In this document: in pieces, positions 35,736 to 49,139 of the stretch
How positions within the stretch are numbered: position 1 is the first letter of the stretch
How the letters are laid out: every line of letters begins with the position of its first letter
From: Erpobdella octoculata
Taxonomy: Eukaryota; Annelida; Clitellata; Hirudinida; Erpobdellidae
Assembly (NCBI GenBank): GCA_963978895.1
Contig: OZ022246.1
Span: forward strand, 15,500,549-15,564,548
Direction of reading: 5' to 3'
Length of the DNA: 64,000 nt
Translations under genes and position numbers: made by a program
The notes under the pieces: model-generated
Seen by the model: only the letters and a program-made list of their open reading frames with translations
The model's database searches: none
What the model was told of the DNA's origin: nothing

Positions 35736-37210
35736 AATTGAATTGAATTGAATTGAATTGAATTGAATTGAATTGAATTGAATTGAATTGAATTGAATTG
35801 AATTGAATTGAATTGAATTGAATTGAATTGAATTGAATTGAATTGAATTGAATTGAATTGAATTGAATTGAATTGAATTGAATTGAATTGAATTGAATTG
35901 AATTGAATTGAATTGAATTGAATTGAATTGAATTGAATTGAATTGAATTGAATTGAATTGAATTGAATTGAATTGAATTGAATTGAATTGAATTGAATTG
36001 AATTGAATTGAATTGAATTGAATTGAATTGAATTGAATTGAATTGAATTGAATTGAATTGAATTGAATTGAATTGAATTGAATTGAATTGAATTGAATTG
36101 AATTGAATTGAATTGAATTGAATTGAATTGAATTGAATTGAATTGAATTGAATTGAATTGAATTGAATTGAATTGAATTGAATTGAATTGAATTGAATTG
36201 AATTGAATTGAATTGAATTGAATTGAATTGAATTGAATTGAATTGAATTGAATTGAATTGAATTGAATTGAATTGAATTGAATTGAATTGAATTGAATTG
36301 AATTGAATTGAATTGAATTGAATTGAATTGAATTGAATTGAATTGAATTGAATTGAATTGAATTGAATTGAATTGAATTGAATTGAATTGAATTGAATTG
36401 AATTGAATTGAATTGAATTGAATTGAATTGAATTGAATTGAATTGAATTGAATTGAATTGAATTGAATTGAATTGAATTGAATTGAATTGAATTGAATTG
36501 AATTGAATTGAATTGAATTGAATTGAATTGAATTGAATTGAATTGAATTGAATTGAATTGAATTGAATTGAATTGAATTGAATTGAATTGAATTGAATTG
36601 AATTGAATTGAATTGAATTGAATTGAATTGAATTGAATTGAATTGAATTGAATTGAATTGAATTGAATTGAATTGAATTGAATTGAATTGAATTGAATTG
36701 AATTGAATTGAATTGAATTGAATTGAATTGAATTGAATTGAATTGAATTGAATTGAATTGAATTGAATTGAATTGAATTGAATTGAATTGAATTGAATTG
36801 AATTGAATTGAATTGAATTGAATTGAATTGAATTGAATTGAATTGAATTGAATTGAATTGAATTGAATTGAATTGAATTGAATTGAATTGAATTGAATTG
36901 AATTGAATTGAATTGAATTGAATTGAATTGAATTGAATTGAATTGAATTGAATTGAATTGAATTGAATTGAATTGAATTGAATTGAATTGAATTGAATTG
37001 AATTGAATTGAATTGAATTGAATTGAATTGAATTGAATTGAATTGAATTGAATTGAATTGAATTGAATTGAATTGAATTGAATTGAATTGAATTGAATTG
37101 AATTGAATTGAATTGAATTGAATTGAATTGAATTGAATTGAATTGAATTGAATTGAATTGAATTGAATTGAATTGAATTGAATTGAATTGAATTGAATTG
37201 AATTGAATTG
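35736..37210 (+). repeat. (AATTG)295 pentanucleotide array
   Basis: 1475 bp of uninterrupted AATTG, 295 units, with no visible variant. It starts at the 3' end of the L2-type LINE, whose family normally ends in a short microsatellite of such units. Long minus-strand frames across it are artefacts of a five-base unit. Confidence 0.97.
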
Positions 37211-37211
37211 A

Positions 37212-37940
37212 ATAATGGGAGCACAGGTTTATACTGACACAATTTCCAGTATTTTGTTAAACTAATGGGATTGGCTCGTGGGTTTTTTAATTATTTTTGC
37301 TTTTCAACCTTTTGCAATTTTAGTTAGCTTAAACGCGATTGTTTGTAAAACGTTTTAGTAGGTCAAATAACAAATAGAAATATCTAAACAGCCGTAATTT
37401 TTGATTAATTTAATTTAGCGGATCCATTGTAATTTGTGTGTTTTTATTTGATGTCATGCGCTAACGCGGGAGATTTTCGAGCCAGTTGGAAAACACATTT
37501 TCCATCGTTACTGCTTAAGAAAAAAGTAGAATAGGGTTCAAGGACTGTTGGCCATGAGGGCGTCGGTGTTCAATGAAATGTTTGAAAAAAAAACAACCGA
37601 AAGAGTTGACGCCTCCTGTAAATTTACCGTGAAGAAACAAGGCCCTCTTTTTGACAAAGGTGTTGTTGGGTCAACAAAAAAAGACCCAACGCTCTTACCA
37701 AATGCGCTGGATTGTCTGGATATATACCGGTATCACACCCGGATGTACACAAATGCTTACAAGATTGGAAGCAGAGTTGCAGTTGGAGAGTTTATCCCGA
37801 GATGTAGTTATCAGTTGAGCCTTAGTCTGTCACAGACGATGTCTCGATCTTTACAGCCGAACTGACAACGATCAAAAATGAATTGAGTGGATGACCAGAC
37901 CTGACGGTCCAACCAAATTGGCAATGTTTAAAGAGACGTA
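37212..37940 (+). other. Unannotated region with a 105-codon ORF
   Basis: An open frame at 37548-37865 (MFEKKTTERVDASCKFTVKK, LPNALDCLDIYRYHTRMYTN) has no similarity I recognise. Its position just before a Gypsy LTR fragment leaves open that it is part of a retroelement. Confidence 0.3.
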
Positions 37941-38212
37941 CAAGTAAACGTAGAGAAATATGCTTTCTAGCGATTCGTAACGTTAAAGTCGAAGTTATTT
38001 ATAACACAATATTTCTCAAATTATCTTTAACTTTAATATTCTTCGTTGAATATAATCTTTTACTTAACTCAAAGCTGAATTATCTCACTTTGTAGAATTT
38101 AGCACAGTTCTAACAAATCTTTTGATAATTAAAATTTCTCTTACCAAGATCACGTTTATTCTTTTAATTACTATCATCTGAAAACCTTTAATAGGAAAAA
38201 GCTAAGTAACAA
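37941..38212 (-). repeat. Gypsy LTR fragment
   Basis: Matches the outer part of the LTRs at 42544 and 45316 (CTAGCGATTCGTAACGTTAA, TTATAACACAATATTTCTC, TCTGACAAATC-like). Older than those two, judging by more differences. Ends at (TA)n. Confidence 0.75.
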
Positions 38213-38227
38213 TTATATATATATATA

Positions 38228-39815
38228 CTAGCAGTGCCCGTAGCGGCTTCGCTCGCATGAAATTAGAGAATTTGAACAGTGCATACATAGAAGAGTACTG
38301 CACGGATCACTTTTTTAGGTCTCGGCTCGGCCCGTCTACAACTTGGCCCAGCCCGTTTCAAAAACCGAATATCCTGGCCCGGCACGGCCCGTCTAATATG
38401 GGCCCGGCCCGTTTTTACAGGCCTAGAAGTTCTATATACTTGATGAAAAACTTCGGCCCGTCCCACCTTGAATTCAGGTTTAGCCCGGCCCGTCTGAACA
38501 CCCTAAAATCACTAAAATCTTTATATACTTGGTTAAAAATCTCGGCCCGTCCCACCTTGATTTGAGGTTTAGGCAGGGCCTTATGAAGACCCTAAAATAA
38601 AGGCTTGGCCCGTCCGTCCGGTGAAAAACTGAACTCATCTACTTTTAACCGGCACAAAACCTCAAAATACCAATTTTCACATCTGTAGCACTTACAGTTT
38701 TTGAGTAGCAGTTATTTTAAAATCAAATAACCCTTTTTCCACTTCACATTTGAGGTCCTGGAAACCAAATTTTCAAAAAAGGGTGAAACACGTATATCAT
38801 TAATTTTAGAGTAGAAACTAAATACTAATTTTACTTTTGTAGCATTTACAGTTTTTGAGAAGAAGCTACTTTAAAAACCAAATAACCCAATTTTCCAACC
38901 CACATTTGAGGTCCGGGAAACCAAATTTGTAAAACACGTAGATACTAAGTATTAATTTTTACATCTGTGGCAATTACAGTTGTTGAGTAGCAGTTACTTT
39001 AAAAACCAAATAACCCTATTTTCCACCCCCCATTTGAAGTCCTGGAAACCAAATTTTCAAAAAATTGTTAAACCCGTATATCATTATTTTTAGAGTAGAA
39101 ACTAAATACTAATTTTTACTTTTGTAGCATTAACAGTTTTTGAGAAGAAGCTACTTTAAAAACCAAATAACCCAATTTTCCAACCCACATTTGAGGTCCG
39201 GGAAACCAAATTTGTAAAACACGTATATCCTTATTTTTAGAAAAGAAACTAAATAATAATTTTTACATCTGTGGTATTTACTGTTTTTGATTGGCTGTTA
39301 CTATAAAAGACAATTAGCCGTATTTTCCACCCCACATTTGAAGTCCTGGAAACCAAATTTTCAAAAAATGCTAAAACACGTATTTCATTATTTTTGGAGA
39401 AGAAACTAAATACTAATTTTTACTCCTGTAGCATTAACAGTTTTTGAGTAGAAGCTACTTTAAAAACCAAATAACCCAATTTTCCAACCCACATTTGAGG
39501 TCCGGGAAACCGAATTTTCAAAAAATGGTGAAACACGTATCTTTTTATTTTTCAAAAAGAATCTATATACCAAATTTCAAAATCTCCTCATTTTTGGTTT
39601 TCGAGATATAAATTGTTTTAGAAAAAAGTTTGTTTTCCAGTTTTTTCCCCTCAGGAGCAAAATTTTCAAAAATCCTTTTTTAGCGGATGTTTACGCTATA
39701 AAAGTAATATAAGTTTCAAATTTCACGTTCCTAGGATGAGGCGTTTGAGCTCGGCATTGATTATCAGTCAGTCATCAGTCAGTCAGTCAGTCAGGACATG
39801 TTCTTATATATATAT
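38228..39815 (-). mobile_element. Non-autonomous Helitron
   Basis: Same family and layout as 23210-24543: minus 3' end GCTACGGGCACTGCTAG at 38228, GC-rich section, about six ~155-bp units, and 5' end with (CTGA)n and AAGAACATGTCCTGAC near 39800. Confidence 0.8.
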
Positions 39816-41200
39816 TGAAGATAATTGTATTATGATCACTATGAGTAATAGGAGAAGACGGTTCAATGTGGGACAGAAACCGATCATCATCCGATAAAAT
39901 CAGATCTAGAATGTTTGCATTCCGTGTTGGAAAATTCACGAGTTGGTGGAATCCCATCTCATTTATAAAGTTCATGTATAGATTGTAAACTTCATTATTT
40001 GGATGTGAATGAGTGAGCCAGTTAACATCAGGAAGATTGAAATCACCCATAACACAGATGTGATTTCTATTGCTGCACAAAAATTTTATACATTGAATAC
40101 TGTTGATTGCATATTCTGTAGCTTGTGGATTAAAACCTCCTGGTCTGTAGTAAACAATTATTCTGAAGGTTGAAGAATGTTTTTGTACGTCAATGCACAC
40201 TAATTCAATTTGCTTGTATTCCGCAGGAAGAAAGATCTGTTTAACTGGTACTTCTTTTTTTGTAATTACAATTGCACCACCACCATGTGAACCTCTGTCA
40301 TAGCGAAAAGCTTTATAGCCGCGTGGAAGAAACAAGCCATCAGGTTCTTGATTCAACCATGTTTCCACCAAACCAAAAATATCAATATCGTTCACCTCCA
40401 AAAATAAAGAAAGTTCTTCTCGTTTGTTTATTATACTTCTTACGTTTGTAAAAGCCCAAGTGGCTCGATGAATTTCTGAGGCGTTAAATATCCTGCAGAT
40501 CGGGAGTTTTTGAGGTCGTCTTAGGAGCATTTTCTTGGGTAGCTCTTGATCTCATCTTGCATCTCCTCTGATACGCAGCCTCAGCTTCTCGCCTTGTCAA
40601 ATCGCGGTTTATGTAGATTTTCCTTATATTTGGATCAGTAGGCGTGCGAAGGAGACGGGATGATGAAATCAGATCATCTACTGTTTCAGAGTCTGAGAGG
40701 GTGATGCGAAATTTAGAAGAAACTGGATCCGTTCCAAGACGTCGAACGTTTTCAATCTTAGGTTTTAAAAAGAGGTTTTGTTCAAAAAAATTTAGAATAA
40801 GTTTTTCGTCATTAATCTGAGGCACAGGTGGAAGGCCAGAGATGATGACATTTTACCAAGTTTTAATTTTTCCATCCTTTCCTTTTCAACGTCCCACATC
40901 GCTGATCTGATTTCCTCTAAGTCAGTTTGAAGGACCCGAGCCGGGAGAGAGTGTTCCAGTATCTCGAAACTGGTCATGATAGTCTTTGTCAGCTCATTGA
41001 GTGTATCAGACATAGTTCTTGTAACGTGGGATAACAGCAATTGAATATTTGTTGTGAATGACTCTATCGATTTAAGCATACCCTCGTTTACTTGATTGAT
41101 GGTCTTTGCCATATTCTCGTTCAGCGAGTTCGTATTCTCGTTGGCCTGTTTCATAACTGAACTCAGAATTTGTTCAAGACTTTCAGCCGTTACAGCCATT
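39816..41200 (-). pseudogene. LINE 5' half: ORF1 and endonuclease
   Basis: ORF1 begins at 41199 (MAVTAESLEQILSSVMKQ) with a coiled coil, then after a frameshift near 40850 an RRM-like region (VIISGLPPVPQ, NVRRLGTDPVSSKFRITL) and a basic tail. ORF2 begins with an APE-type endonuclease: TWAFTNVRSIINKREEL, DIFGLVETWLNQEP, HICVMGDFNLPDVNW, NILDLILSDD, and THSDHNTIIFNI near 39825. It stops there at the Helitron. This ORF1 layout fits CR1/L2/Rex-type LINEs; clade not certain. Confidence 0.75.
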
Positions 41201-41268
41201 GTTTAAATCAGAACTTTTGCTAGTAACGTCTGTTTAAGGACGATAAAACACCAACTTCATTTTATTTA

Positions 41269-41303
41269 CCAGCACCTGACGCACGCTTCGCGCGCGAAGC
41301 GTG
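41269..41303 (-). mobile_element. Helitron-like 3' terminus with perfect palindrome
   Basis: Same 22-bp palindrome (arms CACGCTTCGCG, 41282-41303), spacer and minus-strand CTGG then T as at 1178-1212. Confidence 0.45.
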
Positions 41304-41379
41304 TGAACTTTTTCAGCTAGTCGCGGATGATTTTTCACTTGGAATGGTCCTCTCTTTGAATGGCTAAATTTGAAAAAAC

Positions 41380-41980
41380 CGCCCTTAATTTACTACGGTG
41401 ATGAAACGAACCGATCAAAAACCGCATAAAAAAACATCTAATGGCTGATATTTGAAAACCGCCTACGGATCAAAACACCTCTATCAAAAAAACAATCTTT
41501 AATGCTGATTTTGTTAAAACCGCCTACGAAAAAACCTAACTTATAATGGCTTATATTGGAAAAACCCGCCTACAAAATTTCAAAATTTTTATTTGTAAAA
41601 TCCGCCTACGAAAAAAACCAACCTTTATTGACCGATAATGACAAAAACCGTCTACAAAAAAAACGACCTTTAATGGCTGATAATGGAAAAAACTGCCTAC
41701 AAAAAACAAACCTCTAATGGCTGACATTAACAAAACCGCCTACGAAAAAAGCGCTATTTATTAGTTGATAATAAAAAACCGCCCACGAAAAAAATAAAGT
41801 TTCATTGGCTGCAATTGATAAAAACGGCCTATAAAAAAGCACTCTTTATTAGTTGATAATAGAAAACCACCCACGAAAAATAAAATTGTTATTGACTGCA
41901 ATTGGTAAAAACGGCCTACAAAAAAATCCAACCTTTTTAATTGCTGATACCGAAAAAAACCCCCTACAGAAAATATACAA
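41380..41980 (+). repeat. CCGCCTACGAAAA satellite array
   Basis: About 12 degenerate units of ~45-60 bp (AAAACCGCCTACGAAAAAA, CCTTTAATGGCTGATAATG). Same family as 140-420. Confidence 0.8.
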
Positions 41981-41984
41981 TACA

Positions 41985-42543
41985 AAAATTCTCAATTCTA
42001 GACAAAAAGACGACTCGGCTAAGACATCAGTACCACTCTTTTACAAAGCTCAAATGCATCAAGACTATAAAAAGATGAACAGGCAATAAAGAAAATAATC
42101 TACAACAACGTGCGTGTTGCAGACCCATCTTCACATGACTGGAAACTACATGTCTATTACAACAGTAGTAGAACTCATAACCTCGTGTTAAAAAATAATC
42201 CAAATAACAGTGGCAAACTTCAGAAAACGCCTGTGTATATGTTCACGTGTCCTTACAAACACGACCATCCAGCGACATATATAGGACATACTCGCACAAC
42301 TCTTTCTCGACGATTAGCAATGCACACACAGGGCGGAAGCCTCTTTGCTCATCTTACTACAGTTCACCATCAAAAACCTAATAAAAAACTGCTTGGTGAT
42401 AACACTGAAGTTATTGCTTCTGATACAGACCCTGACCGATTAAAGATCAAAGAAGCTTTGTTGATCTTGAGACACCGCCCCACGATCAATGTTCAAGATG
42501 ATCGTTTTAATCGAACTTTATTGTTACAATATGGACGCGGTCG
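41985..42543 (+). pseudogene. PLE C-terminal part with GIY-YIG endonuclease
   Basis: Frames (one shift near 42080) with SVPLFYKAQMHQDYKK, HVYYNSSRTHNLVLKNN, then VYMFTCPYKHDHPATYIGHT, TLSRRLAMH and a terminal KEALLILRHRPTINVQ. These are the hallmarks of the GIY-YIG endonuclease domain of Penelope-like elements, including the Cys-containing insertion. Cut off at 42543 by the Gypsy LTR. Enzyme: nicks DNA for target-primed reverse transcription. Confidence 0.85.
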
Positions 42544-43272
<729 letters not shown>

Positions 43273-43301
43273 TATCCCCCCTCTTCAAAAAAAGGAACGC
43301 G

Positions 43302-43868
43302 TTAGCGTTTCTTGATTACATCGTCACTCTCTTTACGACTAAGAAAGTCAGCACCGATGTTTTCCTTGCCTTTGAAATAGTTTACTTTCAACTTATTCTC
43401 AATCTCTATCTCTCTGCGTGCTATGTCAACAGGACGGGCATCTCCGAAGATTGCCGAATTCAACTTTCCATCTTTCCCCACCCCTCCGTGTTGGCCTCTA
43501 GGCAGAAGATTGAGCCTTGGTCTTTCTTTTGGCGGATTCAAAGCCTGAACTTTTGCCTCAACTTTATTTCCTACCTTTGAAATGGCAGACGTGTTTCTTT
43601 CCTTGCTTCGATACAGCTCCGAGTTAACCGACGATTTTCTATAATTTACCCGAACATTCCTCTGTGTGCTGTCGTAGTTAAGAGCGGATTTCTGACCAAA
43701 GCGTTTTCCTGCAGCCATTGCATCCAAACCTCTTACTCCTTCGACATTTCCCAGCACGAGATCGCAAAGTAGGTTTTTCATGCACACAACCTCTCTGGTT
43801 CCTTTAAACCAGTTTGTTTTAATTTTTACCACTGCTGTTGGAGCTACCCGAACTGTGCCGTCGATCAA
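43302..43868 (-). pseudogene. Protease C-part, eIF4B-like piece and RNase H end
   Basis: One open frame. Residues ~1-47 (KTNWFKGTREVVC, DLVLGNVEGVRG) are the C-terminal part of a Gypsy protease. Residues ~111-161 (43386-43538) read PPKERPRLNLLPRGQ and SAIFGDARPVDIARREIEIE, matching the conserved ERPxLNLxPR and SIFGxAxPVDTAxREREIE block of translation factor eIF4B. Residues ~162-180 (YFKGKENIGADFLSR) are the end of a Gypsy RNase H. So the frame fuses remnants of pol around a host-derived piece. The start shown continues the gag-protease frame after a frameshift near 43870. Confidence 0.65.
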
Positions 43869-43883
43869 AACACAGGGTCTTGT

Positions 43884-45218
43884 TCATCCGGTCATCTGAC
43901 GCGGGTGCACTAATGATTCCTTTACCATTATGGCAGTACAGCCAGTGTCCCTCAAAACTTTTACCAGTTTTCTGTTCACAAACCCTCTGGTTAATTTAAA
44001 CTTTTCTCCTGAGTGAAAACAACCATCCGCTATTACCGGTGAAAAGCAGCCACATTTTAATTGGATCTCATTCATTTTACCATCCAACACCATGACCGCG
44101 CATGCATTCACTACTCCAGAATCTTTGCATGGTGGTGTCAAGTTGGCCTCTCTACGCGCTTGGCACATGACTGGAGTTGCTTGAGTGCCTTGACTGTAGT
44201 CCCTCGCCAAATGTCCAGCTTGATGACAATCCTTTGCCATATGGCCCAGCTTATTGCAATTGTAACAGCGTGGTCCAACCATTCCCGAGTCAACGTCTGG
44301 TTGACTACGATTTCCGCTAATCCTGCTTGTGTTTTCGATTTTTGCCAAGCTTTTGACTGGGTGAGCTTGATTGTACTTGTTGACCCAGCGACTTAACTCG
44401 TTGACGTCAACGCTTTCTTTCTCCAACAAATACTCAGCTATTCCCGACGGACACTTTCCAAAGAACTGCTCTTTTAAAAACAAAAACAAATAGTTTTTTG
44501 TACCCGCGAGATCCACCCAGCGCCTGAGGTAGCTATCCAGTCGCACCAGATACTGTTCCCAAGTCTCTTCTGGTTCAAGCTGTGACTCTCGAAACTTTAT
44601 GCGGTAGTCTTTTGCCGACTTCCCAAAACGGCGAAGGAGTGCCTCTTTTACCGACTCGTAATCCTGCATCTGACTATCGCTGAGTTGGCCAAACACTTCC
44701 AATGTCTTCGCACTGAGCAGCGAACCCAGAAGCATTCCCCAACCCTTTTTTGGATGATCATTTGCCGTGGCCAATGCCTCAAAACGGTGAAGAAAAGCAT
44801 CCACGTCGTCACCTTCCGAGAACTTTGGATATGGAATCTTTGTTACTTCTACCGTCGGCTTTGGCTCTTTTTTTGTTCGGGCTTCAAATTCCAGCTTTTT
44901 CAATTCTATGTCATGTTGACGTTGAGCTATTTTATCTTCACGTTCCCGTTCCCGCTCTTCCCGTTCACGTTCTTGTTGAGCTATTTTATCTTCACGTTCC
45001 CGTTCCCGCTCTTCCCGTTCACGTTCTTGTTGAGCTATTTTATCTTCACGTTCTTGTTGCGCTATTTTATCTTCCCGCTCCTGCTGAGCCTTTTTTTCTT
45101 CCCGTTCCTCCATTCTCTTAACCCTTTCTTCATCCTTTAACTCTTTGACGTAATTCCTTAAATCCACTCCGGAATAGCCTAGAGCCTGTCCCATCGCAAT
45201 GAATTTCTCGTCAGACAT
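43884..45218 (-). CDS. gag: Gypsy gag with zinc knuckle and protease start
   Basis: 444 codons. N-terminal charged coiled coil with tandem EREDKIAQQ repeats (44890-45080, residues ~35-110), a SCAN/retrotransposon-gag-type helical domain (residues ~135-290: FSEGDDVDAFLHRFEALA, WEQYLVRLDSYLRRWVD), a CCHC knuckle (CYNCNKLGHMAKDC, ~residue 318) plus a degenerate second one, and near the C-terminus VLRDTGCTAIMVKESLV, where DTG is the protease active site. The frame then stops. Start chosen at MSDEKFIAMGQALGYSG, the usual beginning of this gag group. Intact frame, but the element lacks pol. Confidence 0.85.
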   Translation of the reverse strand: MSDEKFIAMGQALGYSGVDLRNYVKELKDEERVKRMEEREEKKAQQEREDKIAQQEREDKIAQQEREREEREREREDKIAQQEREREEREREREDKIAQRQHDIELKKLEFEARTKKEPKPTVEVTKIPYPKFSEGDDVDAFLHRFEALATANDHPKKGWGMLLGSLLSAKTLEVFGQLSDSQMQDYESVKEALLRRFGKSAKDYRIKFRESQLEPEETWEQYLVRLDSYLRRWVDLAGTKNYLFLFLKEQFFGKCPSGIAEYLLEKESVDVNELSRWVNKYNQAHPVKSLAKIENTSRISGNRSQPDVDSGMVGPRCYNCNKLGHMAKDCHQAGHLARDYSQGTQATPVMCQARREANLTPPCKDSGVVNACAVMVLDGKMNEIQLKCGCFSPVIADGCFHSGEKFKLTRGFVNRKLVKVLRDTGCTAIMVKESLVHPRQMTG

Positions 45219-45300
45219 CTTTCACGAAAGAAAAAAAAATTCGGTCACTTGTGAACAAATAACTTCAGAAAATATATTTACGGATGAAAATGCGTAAATA

Positions 45301-45315
45301 CGTCGAGGTCACCAA
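45301..45315 (-). promoter_or_regulatory. Primer-binding site
   Basis: Minus strand TTGGTGACCTCGACG directly follows the 5' LTR end TTTACA. TGG matches a tRNA 3' CCA. Confidence 0.7.
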
Positions 45316-45559
45316 TGTAAACGTAGAGGAATAGGCTTTCTAGCGATTCGTAACGTTAAAGTCGAAGTTATTTATAACACAATATTTCTCGAATTTTATT
45401 TTAACTTTATTATTCTTCCTTGAATATAATCCTTTTCTTGACTCTAAACTGAATTATCTCACTTTGCAGAAGTTAGCCCGGTTCTGACAAATCTTTTGAT
45501 AATTCCAATTTCTCTACCAAGACAACTCATTTTCTTATTGAAGACCACAAAAAGGAAAA
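45316..45559 (-). repeat. 5' LTR of the Gypsy element, truncated
   Basis: About 243 bp nearly identical to 42544-42786, then the match stops shortly before a (TA)n tract. Confidence 0.8.
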
Positions 45560-45576
45560 TATTATTCCAAAATATG

Positions 45577-45619
<43 letters not shown>

Positions 45620-45620
<1 letters not shown>

Positions 45621-45806
45621 TTTAAGACAAGCTCGATTAAAAATAAGTCTCCATTTAGCCGCTATGAGTTTTATAGATACTTTCTCAATATTTCGGAACA
45701 ACGTTTTTTGTTTACTGCAACACGTATTAAGAGAAGTATTAACATTTAAAACCTTCTTTATTTCAGACTTACGGGCCGTTTCGGCTTTCACCATCTTCAG
45801 AGTCTG
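45620..45806 (-). pseudogene. PLE leader and N-terminal coding fragment
   Basis: Minus strand: hammerhead-like motif (45764-45806), then VLNVNTSLNTCCSKQKT, NIEKVSIKLIAAKWRLIFNR and ACLKE, ending in (TA)n at about 45617. Same motif order as 17101-17395. This is the best-preserved of these fragments: one open frame. Confidence 0.65.
45764..45806 (-). ncRNA. Hammerhead-ribozyme-like motif
   Basis: Minus strand: CAGACT, CTGAAGA (fits CUGANGA), T plus GG/CC stem-loop, GAAA, CGGCCC, GTA, AGTCTG. Helix I has six perfect pairs; cleavage triplet GTA is permitted. Confidence 0.6.
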
Positions 45807-45830
45807 TAAATACAATTGCGTAAAAGGAGG

Positions 45831-46031
45831 CAAAAGATAAGAAAACATGTAATAACTAAATATACTAATAAACTAATATCATCAAGGAATTATCTTAATA
45901 GAAGGATATTAATAAAAATAATCAAATTTAGACACTGTAATTAAATTAACGTACATAAAATAAACTGGAGATATGAGGATAAAATAAGTATAATTAAAAA
46001 CGTTTAATTAAAGGATAAAATAATAGTAGCA

Positions 46032-46070
<39 letters not shown>

Positions 46071-46289
46071 GCAAGTATTATGATAATAAATGATTAAATT
46101 AAGTCGAAATTACATAAGATATTTAAATAAATAAAATCAAGAATATCTCCGCTTTTCGTCGAATAGTGATGTTCTCGTTTGAAAGTAAATGGAGGAAGGA
46201 ACTGGATGAGTACGAACAATTGTCATCAATCGGACATTCTTCTTCGACACAGGTGCGCGCGGTATCATCAGGACTAACAGGTTGATCCA

Positions 46290-46290
<1 letters not shown>
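45831..46290. other. Non-coding, possible PLE upstream sequence
   Basis: AT-rich with an (AAT)n run at 46036-46066. A minus-strand CTGATGA at about 46258 followed by TACC and GTGTCGAAGAAG is reminiscent of a PLE hammerhead but lacks GAAA and helix I. Confidence 0.35.
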
Positions 46291-47775
<1,485 letters not shown>

Positions 47776-47779
47776 AGAG

Positions 47780-47780
<1 letters not shown>

Positions 47781-47836
<56 letters not shown>
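47781..47836. repeat. (TA)n microsatellite
   Basis: About 55 bp of TA repeat between the Helitron fragment and the 354-bp-type array. Confidence 0.9.
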
Positions 47837-47837
<1 letters not shown>

Positions 47838-47841
<4 letters not shown>

Positions 47842-48385
47842 GGAAACATAGCGTTGATATGTTTTTACGAGCCACATATATCAGAAACTTGGATGGCGTA
47901 CAATCCACCACGAAATAACGCAACTATACATGTCTCAACTTCAGACTCGAACCCACGACTGTCGGATCGGCAACACCGCCTCGCATCATGCCAACTACCT
48001 TACCATCTGCGCCACTTCCACCGCCAAAAAACAGTGGTTGTTAAGCGCTTTTGTTGGGGTATGTTGAACACAACACTCGACTATGAATGGGTACGAATCA
48101 ATGCTCGATAGTATTATAAGTTGTACGGCGTACAATCCGTCACTAGCTAATTTAATAGCTATCGAGATATATGTTTTATGATATATATTATAAGGAAACA
48201 TAGCGTTGATATGTTTTTACGAGCCACATATATCAGAAACTTGGATGGCGTACAATCCACCACGAAATAACGCAAATATACATGTCTCAACTTCAGACTC
48301 GAACCCACGACTGTCGGATCGGCAACACCGCCTCGCATCATGCCAACTACCTTACCATCTGCGCCACTTCCACGCTATGTTTATC
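47838..48385 (-). repeat. 354-bp-type tandem repeat, minus strand
   Basis: One full and one partial unit (offset about 352 bp) of the repeat at 21631-22557, with a few substitutions. The tRNA-like part is at about 47935-48025 and 48288-48373. The second copy breaks at 48373 inside the A-box region. Confidence 0.8.
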
Positions 48386-48474
48386 ACCTAAATAGTTCAT
48401 TGCATAATAGTATAGATAATATAATCGAGCAGTATAGTCGGACTTGCCGAGTCATTTTTCTGTTCTTATCTTCT

Positions 48475-49130
48475 ACCATCTAACGCAGAGCCCATGGCGG
48501 AAGGTGCAGGAGCTGGGGCTGACAAAAGCCTATAAAGAAAACATCCAAGTTAAACATTTCTGCGGAATGTTGGATGCCCTGGCTTACCTGCCGGTCAATA
48601 AAATAGAAAGTGGGATGAGGTACCTTATCAGAAAAATACCACAAGACGATGGCCTGGAAGCTCTGGAATTATTAGTAAATTACTTTGATGCCACTTATGT
48701 TTTCCTGAACGACAAGACGTGTCAAACGTCCAGGAACTGGCGATGGAATTCCAAAACTGAACTTACGTCGGAAGCCGCCATTGTTCCCGCCATCGCTTTG
48801 GAACGTTCATGAAGCAAATTTAACAGGGGGTGATCGAACCAACAATATATGCGAGTCCTGGAACTGTGGGTTTTCTAGCCTTGTTGGTCATCGTCACCCC
48901 TCGTTGTGGACGCTCATAGAAGCGCTTCAGAAGGATGAAGCAATGGCGTCAATCTCAATCCTAAGGGAGGCTTGAGGAGAACCATCAGCCAAGAGATTAA
49001 AGCGATCGACGAAGGCGCTTCAATCGGCTCTTTTTTCGTTAACGGATGCACGCCGAAAAAACATAAAAACATTGGAAGATGTCCTAGAGGGTCTAGGACA
49101 CATTATTCGTTTTAACAATATTTAAATGTA
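48475..49130 (+). pseudogene. MULE transposase, C-terminal half
   Basis: Frames with WRKVQELGLTKAYKENIQ, GMLDALAYLPVNKI, LLVNYFDATYV, then after a frameshift near 48750, PPLFPPSLWNVHEANL, DRTNNICESWNCGFSSLVGH and HPSLWTLIEALQKDE. A TGA follows at 48975, with readable sequence beyond. This is the C-terminal region of Mutator-like transposases of the FLYWCH-associated group in animals. The N-terminal zinc finger and most of the DDE core are absent. Confidence 0.75.
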
Positions 49131-49139
49131 ACCAATAAA

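Noticed and set aside
35704..37242. 512-codon minus-strand frame of repeated NSIQF
   Set aside because: It is the translation of a perfect AATTG array; a five-base unit without stops in that frame yields a long frame by chance. No flanking coding signal.
46225..46275. CTGATGATACC ... GTGTCGAAGAAG as a fifth hammerhead
   Set aside because: GAAA core is GAAG and no helix I complement is present; kept only as a remark under 45831-46290.
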